From Verrucomicrobiota bacterium (GTDB lineage Bacteria; Verrucomicrobiota; Verrucomicrobiia; Chthoniobacterales; UBA10450), in NCBI GenBank assembly GCA_003218885.1, contig QHOV01000146.1, forward strand, positions 1 through 35,146: 35,146 bases of DNA, given 5' to 3'. This document shows positions 9,112 through 17,894 of this stretch, piece by piece. The position numbers and the translations under genes are program-made. How positions within the stretch are numbered: position 1 is the first letter of the stretch; each line of letters opens with the position of its first letter. Under the pieces are notes generated by a model. It was not told where the DNA came from, made no database searches, and was given only the letters and a program-made list of their open reading frames with translations.

Positions 9112-10077
9112 ATGAAAAAAATCGGAATTCTTTTTGGCCAAGAACACAGTTTCCCGCCGGCGTTTGTCGAGCGGGTGAACCAAAAAACCGGCGGCAAGGA
9201 AATCGCCGCGGAGTTTGTCAGGATCGACAAAGTGATCCAAGGCGAGCCGTGCGGATATGACGTGGTGATCGATCGGATCTCGCAGGACGTCCCATTCTAT
9301 CGCGCTTGGCTCAAGAATGCTGCGCTCACCGGTACCGCAGTGGTGAACAATCCCTTTTGGTGGAGCGCAGACGACAAATTTTTCAATAACGCGCTGGCCA
9401 CCAAGATTGGCGTGGCAGTTCCGCGCACAGTTTTGCTGCCATCAAACCAGCTCCCACCGGACACCAACGACAAATCATTTCGCAATCTCGGCTACCCGCT
9501 CGATTGGGAAGCGATTTTCAGTTACGTCGGCTGGCCTGCGTTTTTCAAACCGTTCAGCGGTGGCGGCTGGAAGAACGTGTATCGATTGCACAATCGCGAG
9601 GAATTTTTCCGCGCTTACAACGACACCGGACAGCTTGTGATGATGCTGCAGGAGGAAATAAAGTTCGACATGTATTTTCGCTGCTACTCAATCGATCAGC
9701 GCCATGTGCGGATCATGCCCTACGAGCCGCGGCATCCGTTTCATCAGCGTTACCAAACCGAATGGCATGCTCCGAAGGAGATTCTGCAAAGAGTCGAGGA
9801 GGGCGTGCTCCGATTAAATCAATTTCTCGGCTACGATCTGAACACCGTGGAATTTGCCATTCGCGACGGTGTGCCGGTCGCGATCGACTTTTGCAATCCC
9901 GCGCCCGATTGCGAAGCGGCGTGGATCGGTCAGGCCAATTTTGAATGGGTCGTCGAAGCAATTTCGGAAATGGCAATTCGCAAAGCGCGCGAGCACGTCC
10001 CCGGCCGCGACAACTTAAGCTGGGGCAAATTGCTTCAAGCCGCAGTGACAAAGCGCCCGCTCAGCGACCTCGCGTAA
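9112..10077 (+). CDS. ATP-grasp domain protein (RimK-like)
   Basis: MKKIGILFGQEHSFPPAFVERVN start; PAFFKPFSGGGWKNVYRL, MLQEEIKFDMYFRCYSID, TVEFAIRDGVPVAIDFCNPAPDCE (ATP-grasp-like C-terminal ligand motif). N-terminal ORF extension (9046-9111) is repeat-derived. Confidence 0.8.
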   Translation: MKKIGILFGQEHSFPPAFVERVNQKTGGKEIAAEFVRIDKVIQGEPCGYDVVIDRISQDVPFYRAWLKNAALTGTAVVNNPFWWSADDKFFNNALATKIGVAVPRTVLLPSNQLPPDTNDKSFRNLGYPLDWEAIFSYVGWPAFFKPFSGGGWKNVYRLHNREEFFRAYNDTGQLVMMLQEEIKFDMYFRCYSIDQRHVRIMPYEPRHPFHQRYQTEWHAPKEILQRVEEGVLRLNQFLGYDLNTVEFAIRDGVPVAIDFCNPAPDCEAAWIGQANFEWVVEAISEMAIRKAREHVPGRDNLSWGKLLQAAVTKRPLSDLA

Positions 10078-10083
10078 TATCTT

Positions 10084-10171
10084 CCACAGATTGCGCAGAT
10101 TTTCGCAGATTGAAGGCAGAAGCAGTTTCGGGCTTCCCAAAATAATCTGTGTAAATCTGCGAAATCTGCGG
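10084..10171. repeat. Inverted CAGATT-rich repeat between the ATP-grasp and ligase genes
   Basis: CCACAGATTGCGCAGATTTTCGCAGATT ... AATCTGTGTAAATCTGCGAAATCTGCGG. Confidence 0.75.
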
Positions 10172-10191
10172 ATGTTTTTCTTCCGCTGTTC

Positions 10192-11319
10192 ATGAAAGGG
10201 CACACGTTTACTCTCGGTATCGAGGAGGAATTCGCGATCATCGATCCGGAGACCCGCGAGCTGCGCTCGCACATTCAGGAAATCCTCGAGGGCGGCAAGG
10301 TCGTGCTGAAAGAGCAGATCAAACCGGAGATGCATCAGTCGGTGGTGGAGCTCGGCACGGAGGTTTGCAATTCCATCGGACACGCGCGCACGCACGTGAT
10401 TGACTTACGCAGCAGGCTGGCCGAACTCGCGGGCAAGGCAGGGCTCAAAATCGCGTCGGTTGGCACACACCCGTTTTCGCATTGGCGCGACCAGCACATC
10501 ACCGAAGGCGAACGTTACAAACAGATCATTGAAGACATGCAGTTGCTCGCGCGCGCGAATCTCATTTTTGGTTTGCACGTGCACGTGGGCATTCCCAATC
10601 GCGAAATGGCCATCCACGTGATGAATCAGGCGCGCTATTTCTTACCGCACATTTACGCGCTCTCGGTCAATTCGCCTTTTTGGGTCGGACACGACACCGG
10701 CTTGAAAGGTTACCGCTTAAAAGTGTTTGAGCGCTTTCCGCGCACGGGCATTCCCGACGCGTTCGAATCGCTTTCCGAGTATGAAGATTACTGCAAGCTG
10801 CTCGTGAAAACCGGCTGCATCGATAACCCGAAAAAAATTTGGTGGGACATTCGGCTGCATCCGTTCTTCGACACATTGGAGGTGCGCGTGTGCGACGCCC
10901 AAACTCGCGTGGACGACACGGTCGCAATCGCGGCGCTGATCCAAGCTGTCATCGCGAAGCTATTCAAATTGCTGCGGCAAAACATCACCTTCCGGATTTA
11001 CCGGCGCCGACTCCTGGATGAGAACCGGTGGCGGGCGGCGCGCTATGGGATCGATGGGAAACTGATCGATTTCGGCAGGGAAACGGAAGTGGACGAACGC
11101 AGTCTGCTGAACGAATTGCTGGAGTTCGTGGCCAGCGAGGTGGACGAGTTCGGCACGCAGCGCGAGATGGCGCACATCGAACGGATCATGAGCGAAGGCA
11201 CAGGCGCGGACCGACAATTAGCGATATGGAAACAGACCCAAGAAATGAAAGCCGTGGTCGATCATATCGTGACGGAAACGTATGAAGGTTTGCGTATTGC
11301 CGCGGCGCACCTCACCTGA
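10192..11319 (+). CDS. Carboxylate-amine ligase, GCS2 / YbdK-like
   Basis: FTLGIEEEFAIIDPETREL, LIFGLHVHVGIPNREMAI, RLHPFFDTLEVRVCDAQT motifs. Confidence 0.92.
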   Translation: MKGHTFTLGIEEEFAIIDPETRELRSHIQEILEGGKVVLKEQIKPEMHQSVVELGTEVCNSIGHARTHVIDLRSRLAELAGKAGLKIASVGTHPFSHWRDQHITEGERYKQIIEDMQLLARANLIFGLHVHVGIPNREMAIHVMNQARYFLPHIYALSVNSPFWVGHDTGLKGYRLKVFERFPRTGIPDAFESLSEYEDYCKLLVKTGCIDNPKKIWWDIRLHPFFDTLEVRVCDAQTRVDDTVAIAALIQAVIAKLFKLLRQNITFRIYRRRLLDENRWRAARYGIDGKLIDFGRETEVDERSLLNELLEFVASEVDEFGTQREMAHIERIMSEGTGADRQLAIWKQTQEMKAVVDHIVTETYEGLRIAAAHLT

Positions 11320-11332
11320 TCTGTTTTCGTAA

Positions 11333-11485
11333 TCAGCAAAGGTTTACTCCGATGAATCGTCGGCGGTTGCAGTTCAACTTTCTGTGTCCTCGCGACCAAA
11401 TATCAAAGTAACCGTCAGGCCCAAGCTTCGCCAGAATTTCGGCAATGGTGAAACTAGAGGATCCAGCGAGATCTGACGTCGGCAT
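11333..11485 (-). CDS. Small 50-aa ORF with strong Shine-Dalgarno, unknown function
   Basis: Own translation: MPTSDLAGSSSFTIAEILAKLGPDGYFDIWSRGHRKLNCNRRRFIGVNLC*. Preceded by GAGGAG-TTGTT-ATG. Below the ORF-track cutoff. Confidence 0.4.
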   Translation of the reverse strand: MPTSDLAGSSSFTIAEILAKLGPDGYFDIWSRGHRKLNCNRRRFIGVNLC

Positions 11486-11605
11486 AACAACTCCTCAGCT
11501 CGATTTGTAGGAGGATGTGATAACTTGTCGCGTCGCCCGACGCTAGAAAAAGGCCGGCGGCCGAGATCGCGAAGGGCGGCGTTCACGGCGATCAGACTGG
11601 ACAGC

Positions 11606-12268
11606 CTACAGCGCTTTGTAGTCAACACTGATGGTGCGGTAAACGAGATTGTCATGTTGCGCGGAGAAATAAAAAAGCTCGAGCATCGTCGTGCCGACCA
11701 TCCACTGATAACCGACCAGCGTTTGAACCACGTCCGTGTCGTTGTCGCGAGAACGTGAAACCAGTTTTCCCGTTCCGTACTTTTCATCGAAGTATTTGCG
11801 AATTTCTCCCATGCGCTGGTTGTAACGTTCGATCGACCAGTCCGGGTATTCGTATTGTAGCTCTATGGCGACAAGCGATCTCTGTTTGAAAGTGAACACA
11901 GTGCGCTTTAATCCAGGATGAACAAGGCCTTCCACAGTCCAGACTTCACGGCTTTGTTTCTTTTCCCGCGAGGTAATTTTGGCTTTCGCGCCGTGCAGCA
12001 CGTCCTCCACACGCCGCACCGAGTCGTTCCAACGAAAGCCGAACGGCGGCACCAACTCATCAAGCGGAAATGCGTAGGGCGCTGAAAGAAGAAAAGCGAT
12101 CAGGCCGGACAGAAGAATTCGGCGCATTCCCGGCCGATTCGAATTTTTGACACACTTCTCTCGCCAGCTCGTCATTTCCGCGCGGATTGGCTGCATTTTT
12201 GATTCGCCGAGCGATCCCTCTGGCACTCTGCGGGGCGGAAAATTGCGCGTGCCGACCGTTTCGGTCAA
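11606..12268 (-). CDS. Hypothetical protein
   Basis: Long ORF; internal Met starts give a hydrophobic leader (MRRILLSGLIAFLLSAPYAFPLDELVPPFGFRWNDS), suggesting an exported protein whose true start is about 12129. Confidence 0.65.
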   Translation of the reverse strand: MTETVGTRNFPPRRVPEGSLGESKMQPIRAEMTSWREKCVKNSNRPGMRRILLSGLIAFLLSAPYAFPLDELVPPFGFRWNDSVRRVEDVLHGAKAKITSREKKQSREVWTVEGLVHPGLKRTVFTFKQRSLVAIELQYEYPDWSIERYNQRMGEIRKYFDEKYGTGKLVSRSRDNDTDVVQTLVGYQWMVGTTMLELFYFSAQHDNLVYRTISVDYKAL

Positions 12269-12369
12269 CTCAGGAGTGCCGCGCAGACTGCGACCAGCCC
12301 GACTATTTTGCGGCGATTACTGGTTGATGCGCGGCCAGCCGTCGCGGCGAAATCGGCCCGAACAATTAT

Positions 12370-12811
12370 TCTTTTTGTTTTTCCTCGGACACGCGCGTTT
12401 CCTTTTTCTAGTCAAGAAAATTTTTCTCGCCGATGAAAAATAAATTGAATTTTTTTCTTGTCGATTTTGAAACCGGTTTCTACTCTCAAGCCCGCTGGCG
12501 AGGACGGGAACAAAGCGCATGTGAATAAGTTGTGAAAATCTTTGAGAAACTTTTGGCAGCGAGAATGAACAATACCGGCAGTTCCCCGAATGAACGATCG
12601 ACTACGTGTGCGCGGCAGGCTGCAGCAAGACTGACGTTGAAGTGCGCGTCTGTTTGTTTTCCCTCGTATTTACGCGCCTTTGGCATTTTTTTTTGGCAGT
12701 TTCACGGTAGATCACACTGGAGAATAGCTCCGTCTTCTGGCGATTTTTCCGAGCGATTACCTACGCTACCAGCCACTGTGGCATTTGTGTAACACTGTTA
12801 ACAAGTCTGCT
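12370..12811. promoter_or_regulatory. AT-rich region upstream of dnaA; candidate replication origin or dnaA promoter
   Basis: A/T-rich tract (AAAATTTTTCTC...GAAAAATAAATTGAATTTTTTTCTTG) followed by TGTGAATAA at 12520-12528, one mismatch from the DnaA box TGTGGATAA, then dnaA-dnaN. Confidence 0.3.
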
Positions 12812-14170
12812 ATGGACAAGAAATGTGCGCAGCTGTGGCAGCGGTTATCGGCTGCGCTCAAGCCGCAGATTAGCGCCGATAGTTTCAAGCGCTGGTTTTC
12901 TGCCGTGGAGTTGGTCGAGGCCAAAGATAAATCGCTCACTCTTGCTGTTCCAAATAACATCTACCAGTTTTGGATCGAAAGTAATTATATGCCGGCGTTG
13001 CAGGCGGCGATCATCACTACATTTGGCACTCCGCGCTCTATAAGGTTTTGCTCGCCGTCAGGACCTGGCCCCCAAACTCTGGAGGATCCGGCCCCGTTAA
13101 AAGAAGTTTTGCCTGAGTCAATCCGTGTCACAAAGCCAGGCGCAACCGTGCCCGGACTCAATCCACGGAACACATTTGAATCTTTCGTAGTCGGCCCGAA
13201 CAACGAAATTGCGCATGCCGCAAGTCTTGCCGTCGCGCAGGCGCCGGCGCGCACCTATAACCCGCTGTTCGTTTACGGCGGTGTCGGTCTTGGCAAGACC
13301 CATCTGATGCAGGCGATTGGTCAGTACGTCTGGACGAAGAAGAAAAATATGAAGGTGCTATACGTCTCGAGTGAACTTTTCATCAACGAGTTCATCGATG
13401 CGATCCAGCACAGCAATCTGGTCAAATTCCGGAAGCGTTATCGGCAGGCTGATCTTCTTTTAATTGACGATATCCAGTTCCTCGGAGGCAAGGAGCGCTC
13501 GCAGGAGGAATTCTTTCACACATTCAACACACTTTTTGACGGGCATAAACAGATCGTCCTCTCCAGCGACCGGCCCCCTTCGGAGATTGCGAACCTGGAG
13601 CACCGCCTGGTTTCGCGGTTTGAATGGGGACTTACCGCCGAGCTTCAGCCGCCAGACATTGAGACCCGGTTGGCGATCCTGCGAAAAAAGGCGCACGGGA
13701 TGCAGATCAAATTGCACGACGAAGTTTTCCAATTCCTCGCCAGCCGCATTCGCACAAACGTGCGCCGCCTGGAGGGCGCGCTGATGCGCGTGGCCTCTTT
13801 CGCGTCACTCAGCGGCAAGGAACTCACGCAGGAAGCTATCGAGCATTTACTGAAAGATATTTTGCAGGAGGAAGGGCGCCACTCCATCACGATTGAACAA
13901 ATTCAGCGGCGCGTCGCTGAGCATTTTGACGTGCGTATCGCCGACATGACAAGCAAGCGGCGCCCGGCCAGTATCGCCTTTCCGCGACAGGTGGCGATGT
14001 TTCTGGCGCGCGAGCTCACCAAGTCGTCTTTGAATGAAATTGGAGACGCATTCGGCGGGCGCGACCACGGCACCGTGCTACACGCGTGCAAACTGGTAAA
14101 GAAACGGATGGCCGAGCAAGATAACATTCGCCAGACGATATCATTCATTGACAGTTCGCTTCAAAGGTAG
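12812..14170 (+). CDS. dnaA: Chromosomal replication initiator DnaA
   Basis: NPLFVYGGVGLGKTHLMQAIGQYV, LLIDDIQFLGGKERSQEEFFHTFN, C-terminal FGGRDHGTVLHACKLV signature. Confidence 0.97.
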   Translation: MDKKCAQLWQRLSAALKPQISADSFKRWFSAVELVEAKDKSLTLAVPNNIYQFWIESNYMPALQAAIITTFGTPRSIRFCSPSGPGPQTLEDPAPLKEVLPESIRVTKPGATVPGLNPRNTFESFVVGPNNEIAHAASLAVAQAPARTYNPLFVYGGVGLGKTHLMQAIGQYVWTKKKNMKVLYVSSELFINEFIDAIQHSNLVKFRKRYRQADLLLIDDIQFLGGKERSQEEFFHTFNTLFDGHKQIVLSSDRPPSEIANLEHRLVSRFEWGLTAELQPPDIETRLAILRKKAHGMQIKLHDEVFQFLASRIRTNVRRLEGALMRVASFASLSGKELTQEAIEHLLKDILQEEGRHSITIEQIQRRVAEHFDVRIADMTSKRRPASIAFPRQVAMFLARELTKSSLNEIGDAFGGRDHGTVLHACKLVKKRMAEQDNIRQTISFIDSSLQR

Positions 14171-14220
14171 GGACGGTTCACACGAACCGCGCGGGCGATT
14201 GAGGTCAATCGCCCCTACCT
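14166..14220. repeat. Two-hairpin element, GGTAGGG family copy R7
   Basis: GGTAGGGA-CGGTTCACACGAACCG-CGC-GGGCGATTGAGGTCAATCGCCC-CTACC between dnaA and dnaN; reverse complement shares AGGGCGATTGACCTCAATCGCCCG with 17866-17921 apart from one extra G in a G-run. Confidence 0.85.
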
Positions 14221-14286
14221 CAAGCATCTTGAGATTGCGGTTGCCGAATAAAATCCAAGGCGTTACATCTTAAGCGCCTGTTCATC

Positions 14287-15384
14287 ATGAAATTTAGCGT
14301 TACAAAAGAAAAACTGCTCGAAGGTCTGCAACAAGTTCAAAACGTGGTCAGCACCCGCACCACTCTTCCGATCCTTTCCAACGTTTTGCTGCAGGCGGAC
14401 AAGGATGAAATTCATCTCACAACGACCGATCTCGATGTCGGCGTGCGCGGCAGTTGCGAAGCGCACGTGGACAAAGCAGGAGCGACTACTCTCCCCGCGC
14501 GCCGTCTTTTCAATATCGTTCGCGAACTCCCTTCGAGCGAAATTCAGGTCGATGTCGATGGAAAGAATGCGGCTTCCATCCGGAGCGGTCAAAGCTTCTT
14601 CAAAATTCTTGGGTTGCCGGAGGATGAATTTCCCCCGCTGCCGAAATTCGAGGACGCGAAGGTGGTCACCATTCGGCAGAAAGATTTGCGCGATGGTCTG
14701 CGCAAGACTTCCTATGCCATATCTACCGACGAGACCCGTTACGTGCTCAACGGGGTTCTGTTCAGTTTCAAAGACAACAAACTTACGCTGGTCGCAACGG
14801 ATGGGCGCCGGCTAGCTATGATGGAAATCGAACTGGAATTTCCTCGTAGCCACGAAGCGGACCTGATTATTCCGACCAAAGCCGTGACTGAATTGCAACG
14901 CCTGCTGACGGATGACGGCGAAGTCAAGGTGAGCATGGGTGGCGGTCAGATCGCATTCGATCTCAACAAGACGCTGCTCGTGTCAAAGTTGATCGAGGGC
15001 AATTATCCAAATTATCGCCAGGTGATCCCGGGCGAAGCAAAGGAACGAATAAAACTCGAACGCGAAATGTTTCTCAATTCACTGCGGCGCGTTTCGCTGC
15101 TGGCCAGCGACAAATCGCACTCGATCAAACTCAATTTCAGCAAGAACAACATCGATATCACTGCAAACACGCCGGAGGTGGGCGAAGCGAAGGAATCAAT
15201 CGCGGTCGCTTATAAGGGTCGCGAGTTTTCCATCGCTTTTAATCCAGAGTTCCTCATGGCGCCTTTGCGCGCACTGACCGAGGACGAAGTATTTCTCGAT
15301 CTCATCGACGAGATGAGCCCGGGAGTTTTGAAGATTCAGACGCCGTTTCTCTATGTGCTGATGCCGATGCGCATCAGCTCCTGA
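14287..15384 (+). CDS. dnaN: DNA polymerase III subunit beta (sliding clamp)
   Basis: MKFSVTKEKLLEGLQQVQNVVSTRTTLPILSNVLL start, LVATDGRRLAMMEIE, C-terminal YVLMPMRI; downstream of dnaA. Confidence 0.97.
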   Translation: MKFSVTKEKLLEGLQQVQNVVSTRTTLPILSNVLLQADKDEIHLTTTDLDVGVRGSCEAHVDKAGATTLPARRLFNIVRELPSSEIQVDVDGKNAASIRSGQSFFKILGLPEDEFPPLPKFEDAKVVTIRQKDLRDGLRKTSYAISTDETRYVLNGVLFSFKDNKLTLVATDGRRLAMMEIELEFPRSHEADLIIPTKAVTELQRLLTDDGEVKVSMGGGQIAFDLNKTLLVSKLIEGNYPNYRQVIPGEAKERIKLEREMFLNSLRRVSLLASDKSHSIKLNFSKNNIDITANTPEVGEAKESIAVAYKGREFSIAFNPEFLMAPLRALTEDEVFLDLIDEMSPGVLKIQTPFLYVLMPMRISS

Positions 15385-15400
15385 GCAATTTTCGAAAGTG

Positions 15401-15484
15401 TTGTAAGCCACCGGCCTGTGGCCGGTCAACCCAGGCGTTGCTTTTCACATTAAGGAAGACGGCCCACGGGGCCGTGGCTACAGC
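15401..15484. repeat. Two-hairpin element, CTGTAG family copy R2
   Basis: TTGTAAGCCA-CCGGCCTGTGGCCGG ... ACGGCCCACGGGGCCGT-GGCTACAG, between convergent dnaN and the S2P gene. Confidence 0.8.
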
Positions 15485-15503
15485 GGACACCACTTAGACT
15501 GGC

Positions 15504-16586
15504 TTACAAAACCCGCCGCCGCGGCATCGCCGATTGAATCATCATCAGTTCGGTCACGTTCTCTGGAGTGAGCAAGCCGACCAAGCGCTTCATCCGATCA
15601 AGCACTGGCACCGCCGGACAATTGCATTCCTGCATAATGCGAAATGCGTCTTCAAAGCGTGTGCCCGTTGTCACCGTGGGAATATCGCGCCGCATCACGT
15701 GGCCCACGCGCAGGTCGGGATCGTTCTTGCGCAAGGCGGCGATGAGATCGTGACGCGTCAACAAACCGGCGACGCCGCCCGTTTCATCCACGACTGGAAA
15801 ATCGTGCTGCGAAGTCGCAAGCAACGCGTCCACTGCTTCCTGCAGACTGGCGTTTTCAGAGAGCGTGCGGAATTCGCGCACCATTGCGCTCGAAACAGGA
15901 AACCGGCGGGCGACATCTTTCATCTGCGCCAGGGCCGCTTCTTGCGACGCGCCGATATAAACAAAAAGCGCGATGAAAATCAGGAACGGATTCCAGAGCA
16001 GTCCGAGGAAGCCAAAGACGAACGCAAAACCCTGGCCGACCGTCGCGGCGACTTGCGTAGCGCGCGCATAACTCATCCGCGTGGCGAGTAGCGCTCGCAA
16101 CACCCGCCCGCCATCCATCGGAAATGCTGGCAGCAAATTAAAAAGAACCAGCATGATGTTGATGGTCAGCAACTGCGCGATGAGACCGCCGCCTTCGACT
16201 GTTGCGGGGTTAAGCAGGGCTTGCGATCCGCCAGCCACAAACAAACCAAGCGCGATCACCACATTCACCAGCGGCCCGGCCACCGCGATAATTAATTCCT
16301 GCACCGGCTCCTCCGGCATGCGTTCGAGTCGCGCCACTCCGCCAATAGGCAGCAACGTGATATCGGGTGTATTAATGCCGAAAGCCTTCGCCGCGAACGC
16401 GTGCCCGAATTCGTGCAGCACCACGCAAAGAAAAAGCAGCAGAACAAATATGACTCGGCTCGCCGCCACGGCGGAACCGCCTTGCGCATAATAGCCGAAG
16501 GCCAGCCAAGCAATCAGCAGCAAGAAGGTGATGTGAATCCGCAATTGAATACCGGCGATGCGGAAGATTGGGAGAGACCAGCTCAT
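15504..16586 (-). CDS. Site-2 protease family zinc metalloprotease with C-terminal CBS domain pair
   Basis: HEFGH zinc motif, NLLPAFPMDGGRVLRALLA, two CBS-like repeats (FPVVDETGGVAGLLTRHDLI; CPAVPVLDRMKRLVGLLTPENV). Confidence 0.94.
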   Translation of the reverse strand: MSWSLPIFRIAGIQLRIHITFLLLIAWLAFGYYAQGGSAVAASRVIFVLLLFLCVVLHEFGHAFAAKAFGINTPDITLLPIGGVARLERMPEEPVQELIIAVAGPLVNVVIALGLFVAGGSQALLNPATVEGGGLIAQLLTINIMLVLFNLLPAFPMDGGRVLRALLATRMSYARATQVAATVGQGFAFVFGFLGLLWNPFLIFIALFVYIGASQEAALAQMKDVARRFPVSSAMVREFRTLSENASLQEAVDALLATSQHDFPVVDETGGVAGLLTRHDLIAALRKNDPDLRVGHVMRRDIPTVTTGTRFEDAFRIMQECNCPAVPVLDRMKRLVGLLTPENVTELMMIQSAMPRRRVL

Positions 16587-16647
16587 CTAAGTCAATTTGC
16601 TCTGGTATTGAATCGCGCGCCAGCGGTGTCGAAGCCGGACTGGAAAA

Positions 16648-16730
16648 CGATTTTGAACAGAAGATAACTAAGAAAACAAAGAGTCCGCATTCGAAAAGAT
16701 AAATCTTCGTGGTCTTCGTTACTTCTGTTC
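16648..16730. repeat. Imperfect inverted repeat, GAACAGAAG family
   Basis: TTTTGAACAGAAGATAACTAAGAAAACAAAGA ... TCTTCGTGGTCTTCGTTACTTCTGTTCAA. Confidence 0.7.
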
Positions 16731-16742
16731 AATTTGCGTGCG

Positions 16743-17894
16743 ATGGAAATTTTTGATGTTGCAATCGTTGGCGGCGGCCCGGCCGGATCGAGCTGCGCGG
16801 CATTTTGCGCGCTGGCAGGTCTGCGGACGCTTGTGCTTGAGAGAGAAAAATTCCCGCGAGAAAAAGTCTGCGGCGATTGCTTGAATCCATCATGCTGGCC
16901 GGTGCTGCAGCGCCTCGGTCTCGCTCAGCGAGTCCGAGATTTGCCGCATTCCAAACTCGCGTCGGTCGAATTCATCGCAATCGATGGCCGGAAAGTGGTT
17001 GTCGATCTTCCGACCGGCGAATGGTGCGAATTGTCGGTGAAGCGCAGCCTATTCGACGATCTTCTGCTAAGGCGCGCACGCGAACTTCGCGCGCACGTTC
17101 GCGAGGGCACCACGGTTACGGCATTGAACTGTAGCCACGGGCCTGTGGCCCGTCCGGGTCGCGACGCCCCACAGCGGCGTGGCTACAGGGGCGATTGGAG
17201 AATTGAAACTGCGACCGGCGAAAGGTTCTCTGCGCGGACGCTGGTCGGCGCAGACGGGCGAAATTCTACCGTTGCGCGATTGTGCAATTTACTGCCACGC
17301 CCCGCGCGTGAACGCGTGGCACTCCAAGCGCACATCCCGCTGCCGCGAAATTTTGGCAGACGCGTCGTCCTGCAATTTCTTCCGGAAGGTTACTCCGGTC
17401 AGGCTCCGGTGAATGAAACCGAGCTGAATCTCTGTCTCGTAGGCACACCACCCACGATTTCGAGATTGCGCCGATGGGCCGAACGCTATTTTGAAATCAC
17501 TTCCGATCAGCCTTGGCGCACGATCACGCCACTCACGCGTTCGCCTGTTAGTTGCGCACACGAAAATCTTTTTTTCCTCGGCGATGCCGCCCGCGTCGTC
17601 GAGCCTTTTACCGGTGAAGGAATTTATTACGCCATACGCTCAGGCGAATTGGCAGCTATTGCCATTTCGAGAACAATTCGCGGCGAAGATCAACAAGCAA
17701 CGCTCCGCGAATTCGCTCGCGCCTGTGCCGAAATGTATCGCGGGAGACTGTGGGTCAACCGGCTTGCGCGTGCCGCAGTTCTATCGCCAAGGATCGCGTC
17801 GTTACTTCTCCGGTTTGGGCCGTTAAATCCGGCGATCATGCGATTAATGACGAAGAAGATTGCAGGTAGGGCGATTGACCTCAATCGCCCGTAG
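16743..17894 (+). CDS. FAD-dependent oxidoreductase, geranylgeranyl reductase-like
   Basis: FDVAIVGGGPAGSSCAAFCALAGLRTLVLEREKFPREKVCGDCLNP, LVGADGRNSTVARL, FLGDAARVVEPFTGEGIYYAIRSGE. Contains a 60-bp palindromic element in frame. Confidence 0.92.
   Translation: MEIFDVAIVGGGPAGSSCAAFCALAGLRTLVLEREKFPREKVCGDCLNPSCWPVLQRLGLAQRVRDLPHSKLASVEFIAIDGRKVVVDLPTGEWCELSVKRSLFDDLLLRRARELRAHVREGTTVTALNCSHGPVARPGRDAPQRRGYRGDWRIETATGERFSARTLVGADGRNSTVARLCNLLPRPARERVALQAHIPLPRNFGRRVVLQFLPEGYSGQAPVNETELNLCLVGTPPTISRLRRWAERYFEITSDQPWRTITPLTRSPVSCAHENLFFLGDAARVVEPFTGEGIYYAIRSGELAAIAISRTIRGEDQQATLREFARACAEMYRGRLWVNRLARAAVLSPRIASLLLRFGPLNPAIMRLMTKKIAGRAIDLNRP
17129..17188. repeat. Two-hairpin element inside a CDS, CTGTAG family copy R3 (60 bp)
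   Basis: CTGTAGCCACGGGCCTGTGGCCCGTCCGGGTCGCGACGCCCCACAGCGGCGTGGCTACAG, palindromic with CTGTAGCCACG/CGTGGCTACAG ends. Confidence 0.92.

Noticed and set aside
11525-11758. ORF with upstream AGGAGG and TTG start on the plus strand
   Set aside because: Mostly antisense to the 11606..12268 protein; Arg-rich with no recognisable domain, so the SD match is probably chance.
15534-16491. Long plus-strand ORFs opposite the S2P-CBS gene
   Set aside because: Low-complexity shadow ORFs antisense to a clear metalloprotease.
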